Both the position numbers and the translations under genes were made by a program. The notes beneath the pieces were generated by a model that was not told the origin of the DNA, did no database searches, and saw only the letters and a list, made by a program, of their open reading frames with translations. 9,554 nucleotides of DNA. Source: Dethiosulfovibrio sp. (GTDB lineage Bacteria > Synergistota > Synergistia > Synergistales > Dethiosulfovibrionaceae). Shown here piece after piece: positions 1-5,471 of the stretch (positions within the stretch are counted from its first letter, which is position 1; the number at the start of each line of letters is the position of its first letter). The stretch lies in the NCBI GenBank assembly GCA_028709985.1, contig JAQUTB010000042.1:1-9554 (forward strand), read 5' to 3'.

Positions 1-357
1 GTCTCCTACATGATCGATAGCTTAGGTTGGGACAGAAAGAAGGCCACTATTCTGCTGGGGGTGCTTATCTCAGTCGTAGGCATACCGTCGGCTCTGTCCC
101 AAGGGGCTGTGACCATAAACGTCTTCGGTGTCTCCTTTTTGGACGTCGCCGACTTCTTCGCCTCCAATCTGCTGATGCCAGCAGGAGGGTTTCTCACCGC
201 CATATTTATGGGCTGGGTGGCCTATTCCGCCGGGTTCGACGGTATAACCGGTGGCGGTGCTGTCCCCTTCAGGCATAAAAAACTCTGGATGTTCATACTT
301 CGGTCTATAGCCCCTGTGTGCATCCTCGTGATTTTTATTGCCGGTCTAAAGTGGTAG
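1..357 (+). CDS. Sodium-dependent NSS-family transporter, C-terminal part (5' end outside window)
   Basis: This is the end of a neurotransmitter:sodium symporter (SNF/NSS, LeuT-fold) protein that would carry an amino acid or similar solute across the inner membrane with Na+. Reading from base 1, 118 residues are visible. Three membrane segments can be seen, at about visible residues 15-32, 48-75 and 95-116. They match TM9, TM10 and TM11 of the family: the DRKKA run enters TM9, GIPSALS closes it, a GFLTAIFMGW segment makes TM10, and RSIAPV lies in TM11. The protein stops directly after TM11 (GLKW, then tandem TAG TAG), which fits the 11-TM class common in bacteria (MhsT, Tyt1) rather than 12-TM LeuT. 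The frame is open to base 1, so the ATG at 10 is internal. The next gene starts 22 bases downstream, suggesting co-transcription. Substrate cannot be told from this part. Confidence 0.9.
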   Translation, partial: VSYMIDSLGWDRKKATILLGVLISVVGIPSALSQGAVTINVFGVSFLDVADFFASNLLMPAGGFLTAIFMGWVAYSAGFDGITGGGAVPFRHKKLWMFILRSIAPVCILVIFIAGLKW

Positions 358-379
358 TAGGGAAGGAGATTGATGTGTT

Positions 380-1144
380 ATGAAGTTCGTTCGTTTAGGT
401 AGAGTCCTGTTATCCGTCGTGATCCTGTCGGTTCTTTGCGCCTCGCCTTCTCTGGGGGCGGTGGACAAGCTGGAGGAGATAATCAAAAAAGGAGAGCTTG
501 TGGTCGCTGTAGCGGATTTCGAGTGCGAGCCTTTTTTCTTCGAGAAAGACGGCGAGCTGGTGGGGTTGGACGTCGATCTAGGGAGGCTTATAGCGGAGGA
601 AATAGGGGTCAAGGTCCGGTTCGTGAGGGTTCCCTGGGACGGCCTTATAGCCCTTTCCTGGTACAGCAGCTATCCCTGGAGCCGCTTCGACATGGCCATA
701 TCGATAATTACCATAAAGGAGAGCAGGGCGAGGGCCTGTGACTTCTCCCAGTGGTATTTCTACACCGGCCAGAAGTTACTGGTGAGGCGGGACTCGGGGT
801 ACGACAACCCTCTGGACCTGGAGGGCAAGACACTGGCGGTAATGGCCGGCTCCACCGGCTACGACTCGGTAAAGTCCGACCTGTCCGCCCAGACAGTTGT
901 GTTTGAGACCCCCGCCCAGACAGTTCAGGCCCTCCTGGACGGAAAGGTCGATGGAACCCTGTCCGACGCCACGGTGGTTATAACGGCGGAGAGGGACCAC
1001 CCCGAGCTGGTGGCTATCGACGGCATGATAACCACCGAGCGATACGGAGTGGTCCTCCCTAAAGGGTCGAAAGACCTGAAAACACTGGTGGATAGGGTCG
1101 TGGTCTCCAACAGAAAGGCCCTCTATGACCGCTGGTTTAAGTGA
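380..1144 (+). CDS. Periplasmic amino-acid-binding protein, SBP_bac_3 family
   Basis: This 254-residue protein resembles the solute receptors of polar amino-acid ABC importers. Residues 1-27 form a signal peptide ending SLGA/VD. C20 lacks a lipobox (it is preceded by SVL), so a soluble periplasmic protein is expected. Family landmarks are in order: EPFFFEKDGELVGLDVDLG (50-68), the PWDGLI lobe motif (85-90), TIKESRARACDFS (111-123) with the ligand-carboxylate arginine expected at R116, a GKTLAVMAGSTGYD hinge/loop region (149-162), and a second-lobe aspartate region DGTLSDATVV (191-200). Between PWDGLI and RFD it has about five more residues than usual and is rich in Trp/Tyr (SWYSSYPW). An AAGGAG at 363-368 lies 11 bases before the ATG. 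No ABC permease or ATPase gene adjoins it; its partner here is the NSS transporter. The ligand is unknown, and a regulatory or enzymatic SBP_3 role is possible. Confidence 0.88.
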   Translation: MKFVRLGRVLLSVVILSVLCASPSLGAVDKLEEIIKKGELVVAVADFECEPFFFEKDGELVGLDVDLGRLIAEEIGVKVRFVRVPWDGLIALSWYSSYPWSRFDMAISIITIKESRARACDFSQWYFYTGQKLLVRRDSGYDNPLDLEGKTLAVMAGSTGYDSVKSDLSAQTVVFETPAQTVQALLDGKVDGTLSDATVVITAERDHPELVAIDGMITTERYGVVLPKGSKDLKTLVDRVVVSNRKALYDRWFK

Positions 1145-2954
1145 TCTGATCCTCCGATATGGGTTTTTGCGCTGGGACGTCCTCTGATTCAGGGGGCGTC
1201 TTTACGTCATCGGATGTCGGTCGCTCCTCAACCTGAGGAACGGGGCTTTCTTTTCCCTTTTCCTCTACAGCGACGGGGGCCTCTGTTTCTTGGGGCCTTT
1301 CGTCTCGGTGGATTTTGCCGCCTGAGACGGAAAACCACTCTAACCTGTATTTACCCAGAACCGGCCGATAGAATGGAAAGGCCTTTCCAAGCCCTATGAA
1401 GAGATCTCTCGTGAGGCCCTCCTCGGGATGTAGCAATGTCCAACCTGTCTCGACCGAGAACAGCGGGTGAACCAGTGTGGCGGTTAGCTTCACTGGAAGG
1501 CCAGGATCCTCCTGTAATGTGGGGGTCTCTATAAGCCTGTTCATATCGTCGTCTTTTCCCTTGGGCAGGACCGCAATGGCTGTAGATGTGAGGTTGCTTT
1601 CCCATCCCGAAACGTCGTCAGACCACGTGACTGAGAGATCCATGGAGCATGGATAGTCGATCCAATCGACCGGTATCTCCATCCTTACGCATTTCTCGTC
1701 CGACCCAGCCACGGAGAGGCTTATCCTGGAGACCTGATCCTTGAGCCAGGTTTCGCAGTCATCTGTCTCGCATCTTGATGCCAGGGACAGTATATCTCCG
1801 GTCTTGACCCTTTCGTCCGATATGAGAGAGGAAATAGTCTGTCTGAATCCCCTGATATCCCTTGCGGAAAGCAGGATTGATCCCATAATCCTGCTGCAAA
1901 GGGACACTTGATAGCCGTTGTCGATGTTCCTCTGGAGATCCTCTTTAGCCTGTGGGATCATCCCCATCTCAGCCTGAACAATCGATGCCAACAGGTAGTA
2001 TTGCCAGTCCGACGACTGACAATTTGCCCTCATGTGATCCAGGCTTCTCAGCCTCTGCACCCTGTTGTCCTTTGGGGTCATAGCCAACCTTGCCATAGAG
2101 GCCATGGCCAGAAGGGGGTCTTTTTTGAAAATCTCCCGGTAGGACGATGCGTATCTGTCAAGACACATAATCGCGTAGCCTCTGTCTCCGTTCCCCTCTA
2201 TCTCGGCCATCCCGGAATAAAACCAAAAAGGTGGAAATGATTCGAACGCTGGCTGGTCCTTTTGAAGCCTCTTTAGCTGTCTTATCCTGAGCTCTGGGTC
2301 CTCCTGGTCGATAACGGATACGAACCGATCCATCTCCCCCTCGCTGAGCCTCTCGTCCTTGCCTACGTCGTATTTACCGAACAGCTCCCAGGAGATCCTG
2401 AGCATGTCCTTTCTTATCTCGGTCAGCTGGCGGATCTGTCCGTCGGTAAGGGATATTTTTCCCCTCATTACCTCGGTGTACTGATCCCTGTGTCTTCTGT
2501 AATCGTACCAAGGGGCTCCGAAGGCAGTGGCCTGCTTTAAGATCGCGTCCTCCGTGGTAATTGCCGTGGATGTTGACCTGTATATCCCGTCATAAAACCT
2601 GGACGAGAATATCTGCTCCACCTGCTGTGTGAGCCTGTCCGTCTCGGTGCGGTCAACCTGCTTGCCCAGCGCCTCTATGACGCTTATTACCTGCTCGTCT
2701 CTTATTATGGCTATGTCCAGGTTGCCTGCTAGGGTGTCGTACTGTCTGGCCAGGACCAGGGCGTCCCCTGTCTCTATGGCCTCTGCGAGTCCGAAGTCGA
2801 TGTAGTTCAAAAACTGAAAGACCCTTAGTGCGTCCACGTGTTCTTTTTTCCAAGGAAGGGCGATTCCCTGGGCCTCCGATATGCCTGATATGGGCGCAAG
2901 GATGGACGTAGCTATTACAGTCATAGCAAGAAAATGTGATAGTCGTTTTCTCAA
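1137..2954 (-). CDS. Exported protein of unknown function, 605 residues
   Basis: I do not recognise this protein's family. Residues 1-28 form a signal peptide (MRKR basic start, hydrophobic core, SEA/QG cleavage), so it is probably periplasmic or outer-surface. The start is TTG: GGGAGGTG lies about 6 bases upstream, and the first ATG (residue 11) would remove the basic N-terminus. The middle (about 40-380) looks mostly helical. A stretch at D196-E207 (DVGKDERLSEGE) resembles an EF-hand loop with acidic residues at positions 1, 5 and 12 and Leu at 8, but with Gly at 3 and Glu instead of Gly at 6. Cysteines at 264, 312, 353, 395, 400, 422 and 436 could form disulfides. Residues about 410-550 look beta-rich. 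The tail (551-605) is low-complexity, rich in Glu, Pro, Asp and Lys. It follows the coiled-coil gene across a terminator and overlaps the convergent gene by 8 bases. Confidence 0.8.
   Translation of the reverse strand: MRKRLSHFLAMTVIATSILAPISGISEAQGIALPWKKEHVDALRVFQFLNYIDFGLAEAIETGDALVLARQYDTLAGNLDIAIIRDEQVISVIEALGKQVDRTETDRLTQQVEQIFSSRFYDGIYRSTSTAITTEDAILKQATAFGAPWYDYRRHRDQYTEVMRGKISLTDGQIRQLTEIRKDMLRISWELFGKYDVGKDERLSEGEMDRFVSVIDQEDPELRIRQLKRLQKDQPAFESFPPFWFYSGMAEIEGNGDRGYAIMCLDRYASSYREIFKKDPLLAMASMARLAMTPKDNRVQRLRSLDHMRANCQSSDWQYYLLASIVQAEMGMIPQAKEDLQRNIDNGYQVSLCSRIMGSILLSARDIRGFRQTISSLISDERVKTGDILSLASRCETDDCETWLKDQVSRISLSVAGSDEKCVRMEIPVDWIDYPCSMDLSVTWSDDVSGWESNLTSTAIAVLPKGKDDDMNRLIETPTLQEDPGLPVKLTATLVHPLFSVETGWTLLHPEEGLTRDLFIGLGKAFPFYRPVLGKYRLEWFSVSGGKIHRDERPQETEAPVAVEEKGKESPVPQVEERPTSDDVKTPPESEDVPAQKPISEDQIT
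1176..1200 (+). terminator. Possible weak terminator hairpin inside the convergent gene
   Basis: Bases 1176-1184 can pair with 1192-1200 around a 7-base loop, giving a 9-bp stem with two G-U wobbles, followed by TTTACG. The wobbles pair only in plus-strand RNA; in minus-strand RNA they become A-C mismatches. It is the only hairpin I see soon after the binding-protein stop codon. The U-tract is short and the sequence also codes for the C-terminal tail of the opposing protein, so this is a tentative call. Confidence 0.3.
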
Positions 2955-2960
2955 TTCTGC

Positions 2961-2967
2961 ACCTCCC
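2961..2967 (-). promoter_or_regulatory. Ribosome binding site fixing the TTG start at 2954
   Basis: Read on the minus strand, GGGAGGT occupies 2967-2961 and is separated from the TTG at 2954-2952 by six bases. This is a near-perfect Shine-Dalgarno sequence at ideal distance and is the main reason to accept a TTG start for the exported protein. Confidence 0.75.
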
Positions 2968-2975
2968 TTATACGC

Positions 2976-3013
2976 TTATAAAAGAACAGGAGGAGGGTCT
3001 CCCCTCCTCCTGT
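2976..3013 (-). terminator. Rho-independent terminator between the two minus-strand genes
   Basis: Bases 2986-2997 and 3002-3013 form a perfect 12-bp inverted repeat (ACAGGAGGAGGG and its complement) around a 4-base loop. On the minus strand it is followed by TCTTTTAT, so it should end transcription of the coiled-coil gene, whose stop is at 3027. Only about 30 bases separate it from the TTG start of the next minus-strand gene, leaving little space for a separate promoter. It may act as a partial terminator that lowers expression of the second gene. Confidence 0.85.
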
Positions 3014-3026
3014 CACCCTAAGAGGG

Positions 3027-3530
3027 TCAGTTGGCACTCTGTTCAGGCTCTGCGTCGACCACGGTTTCGTCCACCTCGGTCTTTGCCGAGAGGGATGGGT
3101 GGAAGACCTTTTTCATAAGGGGGATGAACCCCGATTCTGACTTGGCTATCTCCTGCTCCGCTTCCCTCAGGACGCTCTCCCATGCCGTGGCGAAGCCCGG
3201 TGTCCTGGCGTACATGAGGTGGATGGCCTTATCGTAGACGTAAAGGGTCTTAAGCTCGGCCCTTTTGGGCTTTTGCGAAAGGGTCGATAAGGTCATCTCC
3301 ATGGTCGCCAGCTTTTTCTTCATCTCCTCGTTTTCCCTGATGTAGAGGGCGTTGTTCTGGGCCGCTGTGGAGATCTGTGCGTTCATTCCCTCCCTGAGGC
3401 GAGAGACCTCCTTGTTCAGCTTTCCGTTTTTGGCGATACCCTGAAGCCAGAAGATCAAGGCTATGGCTAGTCCCAGCACAAGTCCCTGGATGAAGGGGTT
3501 GTTAAGAAGTAAATCGGTAACGCTCTGCAT
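3027..3530 (-). CDS. Membrane-anchored coiled-coil protein of unknown function
   Basis: This is a 167-residue protein with one N-terminal membrane segment (about 13-30, hydrophobic run FIQGLVLGLAIALIFWL), then a charged helical stretch (about 37-88, NKEVSRLREGMNAQ through MKKKLATMEMTLSTL) likely to form a coiled coil. A conserved-looking block follows (93-128, including TLYVYDKAIHLMY and TPGFATAWESVL), and it ends in an acidic tail. The short N-terminus before the membrane segment and the positive charges after it (K34, K37, K40) suggest the C-terminal part is cytoplasmic. ATG at 3530 is preferred: AGGAGG lies 8 bases upstream. A TTG one codon earlier (3533) sits 5 bases from the same site and cannot be excluded. 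A minus-strand promoter lies about 50 bases upstream and a strong terminator follows. I do not recognise the family; a scaffold or envelope-linked role is a guess. Confidence 0.8.
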   Translation of the reverse strand: MQSVTDLLLNNPFIQGLVLGLAIALIFWLQGIAKNGKLNKEVSRLREGMNAQISTAAQNNALYIRENEEMKKKLATMEMTLSTLSQKPKRAELKTLYVYDKAIHLMYARTPGFATAWESVLREAEQEIAKSESGFIPLMKKVFHPSLSAKTEVDETVVDAEPEQSAN

Positions 3531-3582
3531 CAAAAAATCCTCCTCTTGCTGTTTTCCTATCCCATACGGGACGGACTAGGCT

Positions 3583-3611
3583 ATTATACCTTCACAGGAG
3601 AACTCTTGCCA
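3583..3611 (-). promoter_or_regulatory. Probable sigma-70-type promoter of the coiled-coil gene
   Basis: On the minus strand a perfect TATAAT occupies 3588-3583. Seventeen bases upstream is TGGCAA (3611-3606), a weak -35 with 3 of 6 consensus bases. The predicted transcript would start near 3576 and have a leader of about 45 bases before the ATG at 3530. Confidence 0.6.
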
Positions 3612-3647
3612 TTCGATAGTTTTTTTGTTTCATCCGCTTGACCGATG

Positions 3648-3656
3648 TGGTATGAT
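3648..3656 (+). promoter_or_regulatory. Probable extended -10 promoter of the first oligopeptide-binding protein
   Basis: TGG followed by TATGAT (3651-3656) makes an extended -10 element with 5 of 6 consensus bases in the hexamer. No good -35 lies 16-18 bases upstream (TTTCAT at 3628-3633), as is common for extended -10 promoters. Transcription would start near 3663, giving a leader of about 77 bases. This promoter faces away from the minus-strand promoter of the coiled-coil gene. Confidence 0.5.
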
Positions 3657-3664
3657 CAAATAGT

Positions 3665-3712
3665 GAACGGATAGGCCTCGTCCGTTTCCTAAGTATACAA
3701 ATAGCCCGAGGC
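3665..3712 (+). promoter_or_regulatory. Possible H-type pseudoknot in the leader of the first oligopeptide-binding protein
   Basis: Stem 1 pairs AACGGA (3666-3671) with TCCGTT (3681-3686), plus a G-U pair at 3665/3687, around a 9-base loop. The last six loop bases, GCCTCG (3675-3680), are exactly complementary to CGAGGC (3707-3712). Together this is an H-type pseudoknot with a 3-base first loop, no bases between the stems, and a 19-base A-rich last loop. It ends 10 bases before AGGAGG (3723-3728), where it could affect ribosome binding. This is a pairing seen by eye; no known riboswitch class is recognised. Confidence 0.35.
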
Positions 3713-3739
3713 GATAATTCACAGGAGGTGTACTTGCGA

Positions 3740-5374
3740 ATGAAGAGTTTCTGTAGGGTAGCAGCCCTAGCCGCGGCGTTGTCGATCTGCGTCGTAGGGG
3801 CCGCTTTTGCGGCTGAGGGCCCGGTTTACGGCGGCTCGCTGGTGTGGCGATTGGTAAATGACCCACCTAAGATGGACCCGGCTTTTTCCACCGATACCAC
3901 GTCCAGTCGAGCTCTCAACATGGTCTTCCAGGGGTTGGTCGGATACCATCCCGATGGCGATGGCGTTCTCCCTGAGTTAGCCGAGAGCTGGGACGTCAAC
4001 GACGACGCCACAGTGTGGACCTTCCACCTTCGTAAGGGAGTCAAGTTCCACAAGACCTGCGAGGGGGAACCGACCCTCAGCGGTGGCAGAGAGGTCACTG
4101 CCCACGACTTCAAGTATACCTTCGAGAGACTCGTCAAGGAGAACTCCCCAAGGGCTTACTTTGTCGAGCAGATCAAGGGCTACAAGGATTTCTCCGACAA
4201 AAAGGTCGATGAGTGGGCTGGGATAGAGGTTGTGGACGACTACACCCTTAGGTTCACCCTTGACTATTCCTTCGCTCCTTTCCTGTCCATCCTGGCCTAC
4301 AACGCCTTCGCCGTCGTCCCCAAGGAAGACGCCGAGAAATGGGGCAAGGACTTCAACTTCCATCCCGTGGGAACCGGTCCCTTCCTGCTCAAGAAGTGGG
4401 ACCACGATAACGAGATGGTTATAGCCAAGAACCCCGACTACTGGAAGAAGGATGCCGACGGAAAGGCCCTTCCCTATCTTGACGAGATAGTCTACAGGGT
4501 CATACCCGACAACAGCGTTGCCTACCTTGAGTTCAAGAAGGGCAACATCGGCATACTTCAGGATGTTCCCGACGAGTTCTACGAGGAGATCAAGCAGAAC
4601 TATTCCGAGGGTGGCCTGTTCCAGGAGCGTCCTCACATGGGAACCTACTACTACGGCTTCAACAACGCCGAGGAGCCCTTCAAGAGCAACAAGAAGCTCC
4701 GTCAGGCCCTTAACTACGCCGTCAACAGAGAGGCTATCAGCGAGCTCGTCATAAACGGCCGCTACGGCCCAGCCGCTGGAATACTGCCTCCTGGTATGCC
4801 CGGTTACAACCCTGCTCTTAAGGGGTACTCCTTCGATCCCGCCAAGGCCAAAGAGCTCCTCAAAGAGGCTGGTTATCCCGACGGAGTCGAGCTTACCCTG
4901 ATGTACAACAACAACCCCAGGCATAGATCCATCGCCGAGGCCATCCAGGCTCAGGTCGCCGATCTTGGCATAAAACTGAACCTCAAGGTTCAGGACTGGG
5001 GAACCCATCTGGACGCATGCTCCAGAGGAGAGTTCGAGATGTTCCGTATGGCCTGGGTCGTCGACTATCCCGATCCGGATAACTTCCTTTTCGTGCTTCT
5101 CGATTCCTCCAACATAGGCTCCAAGGGGAACTACTCCCGCTACTCCAATCCTCAGGTGGACGAGTGGCTGAGAGCTGCCCGTTCCGAGACCAACTGGGAT
5201 AAGAGGGTCGAACTCTACCATAAGGCAGAGCAGCAGATAGTGGACGATGCCCCTTGGATATTCCTGTTCCACTACACCACCAGCCTTGTCCATAACAAAG
5301 AGTTCAAGAACGTTTACCTCCCCTCCATGGGAGACTACATCACCGACCTGTCAGTGGTCTGGATGGATAAGTAG
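3740..5374 (+). CDS. Periplasmic oligopeptide-binding protein (SBP_bac_5, OppA/DppA type), first paralogue
   Basis: This 544-residue protein is the extracytoplasmic receptor of a peptide/dipeptide/nickel-class ABC importer; oligopeptides are the likeliest ligand. Residues 1-24 form a signal peptide (AFA/AEG); the LSIC at 14-17 is not a proper lipobox, so the protein should be soluble. Family-5 landmarks are clear: YGGSLVWRL at the mature N-terminus, LAESWDVNDDATVWTFHLRK (80-99) matching the family signature, a TAHDFKYTFER segment, FHPVGTGPF, KNPDYW, TYYYGFN, LRQALNYAVNRE, and DDAPWIFLFHYT near the end. ATG at 3740 is chosen because GGAGGTG lies 9 bases upstream; TTG at 3734 is possible, while GTG at 3728 lies within the ribosome site. 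It has its own promoter, a structured leader and a terminator, so it appears monocistronic. By eye well over half its residues match the second copy at 7071. Confidence 0.93.
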   Translation: MKSFCRVAALAAALSICVVGAAFAAEGPVYGGSLVWRLVNDPPKMDPAFSTDTTSSRALNMVFQGLVGYHPDGDGVLPELAESWDVNDDATVWTFHLRKGVKFHKTCEGEPTLSGGREVTAHDFKYTFERLVKENSPRAYFVEQIKGYKDFSDKKVDEWAGIEVVDDYTLRFTLDYSFAPFLSILAYNAFAVVPKEDAEKWGKDFNFHPVGTGPFLLKKWDHDNEMVIAKNPDYWKKDADGKALPYLDEIVYRVIPDNSVAYLEFKKGNIGILQDVPDEFYEEIKQNYSEGGLFQERPHMGTYYYGFNNAEEPFKSNKKLRQALNYAVNREAISELVINGRYGPAAGILPPGMPGYNPALKGYSFDPAKAKELLKEAGYPDGVELTLMYNNNPRHRSIAEAIQAQVADLGIKLNLKVQDWGTHLDACSRGEFEMFRMAWVVDYPDPDNFLFVLLDSSNIGSKGNYSRYSNPQVDEWLRAARSETNWDKRVELYHKAEQQIVDDAPWIFLFHYTTSLVHNKEFKNVYLPSMGDYITDLSVVWMDK

Positions 5375-5384
5375 ATAACAACTT

Positions 5385-5412
5385 AAAGGCCCCCTGATGG
5401 GGGCCTTTTTTT
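5385..5412 (+). terminator. Rho-independent terminator after the first oligopeptide-binding protein
   Basis: GGCCCCC (5388-5394) pairs perfectly with GGGGGCC (5399-5405) around the loop TGAT, with three preceding A bases facing the following seven T bases (5406-5412). It lies 10 bases after the TAG stop. The T-tract also overlaps where the -35 of the aminopeptidase promoter would fall. Confidence 0.92.
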
Positions 5413-5424
5413 AGGTTTTTTTGG

Positions 5425-5433
5425 TGCTATACT
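5425..5433 (+). promoter_or_regulatory. Probable extended -10 promoter of the aminopeptidase gene
   Basis: TGC directly precedes TATACT (5428-5433), an extended -10 with 5 of 6 consensus bases. The -35 position falls in the T-tract of the upstream terminator and shows no consensus. Transcription would start near 5440, leaving about 32 bases before the ATG at 5472, with GGAGGTGA at 5459-5466 in between. Confidence 0.5.
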
Positions 5434-5471
5434 GGACATGTAAATGGATACATATCTCGGAGGTGACGTTT

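Noticed and set aside
3638..3656. TTGACC followed by TATGAT as a -35/-10 pair
   Set aside because: The two boxes are only 7 bases apart, so they cannot be one promoter. The TATGAT was kept as an extended -10 because TGG precedes it.
3728..3739. GTG at 3728 as the start of the first binding protein
   Set aside because: It lies inside the AGGAGGTG ribosome site itself; ATG 3740 gives a normal signal peptide start.
3977..5293. Long open frame (438 codons) antisense to the first oligopeptide-binding protein, with a similar one at 7500-8432 antisense to the second
   Set aside because: Both are reverse-strand shadows of strongly coding genes with biased codons. Their mutual likeness is inherited from the two homologous sense genes, and they have no ribosome site or sensible protein features.
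5421..5471. N-terminal extension of the aminopeptidase from TTG at 5421
   Set aside because: The extension overlaps the -10 element and the ribosome binding site, while ATG 5472 is ideally spaced from GGAGG.
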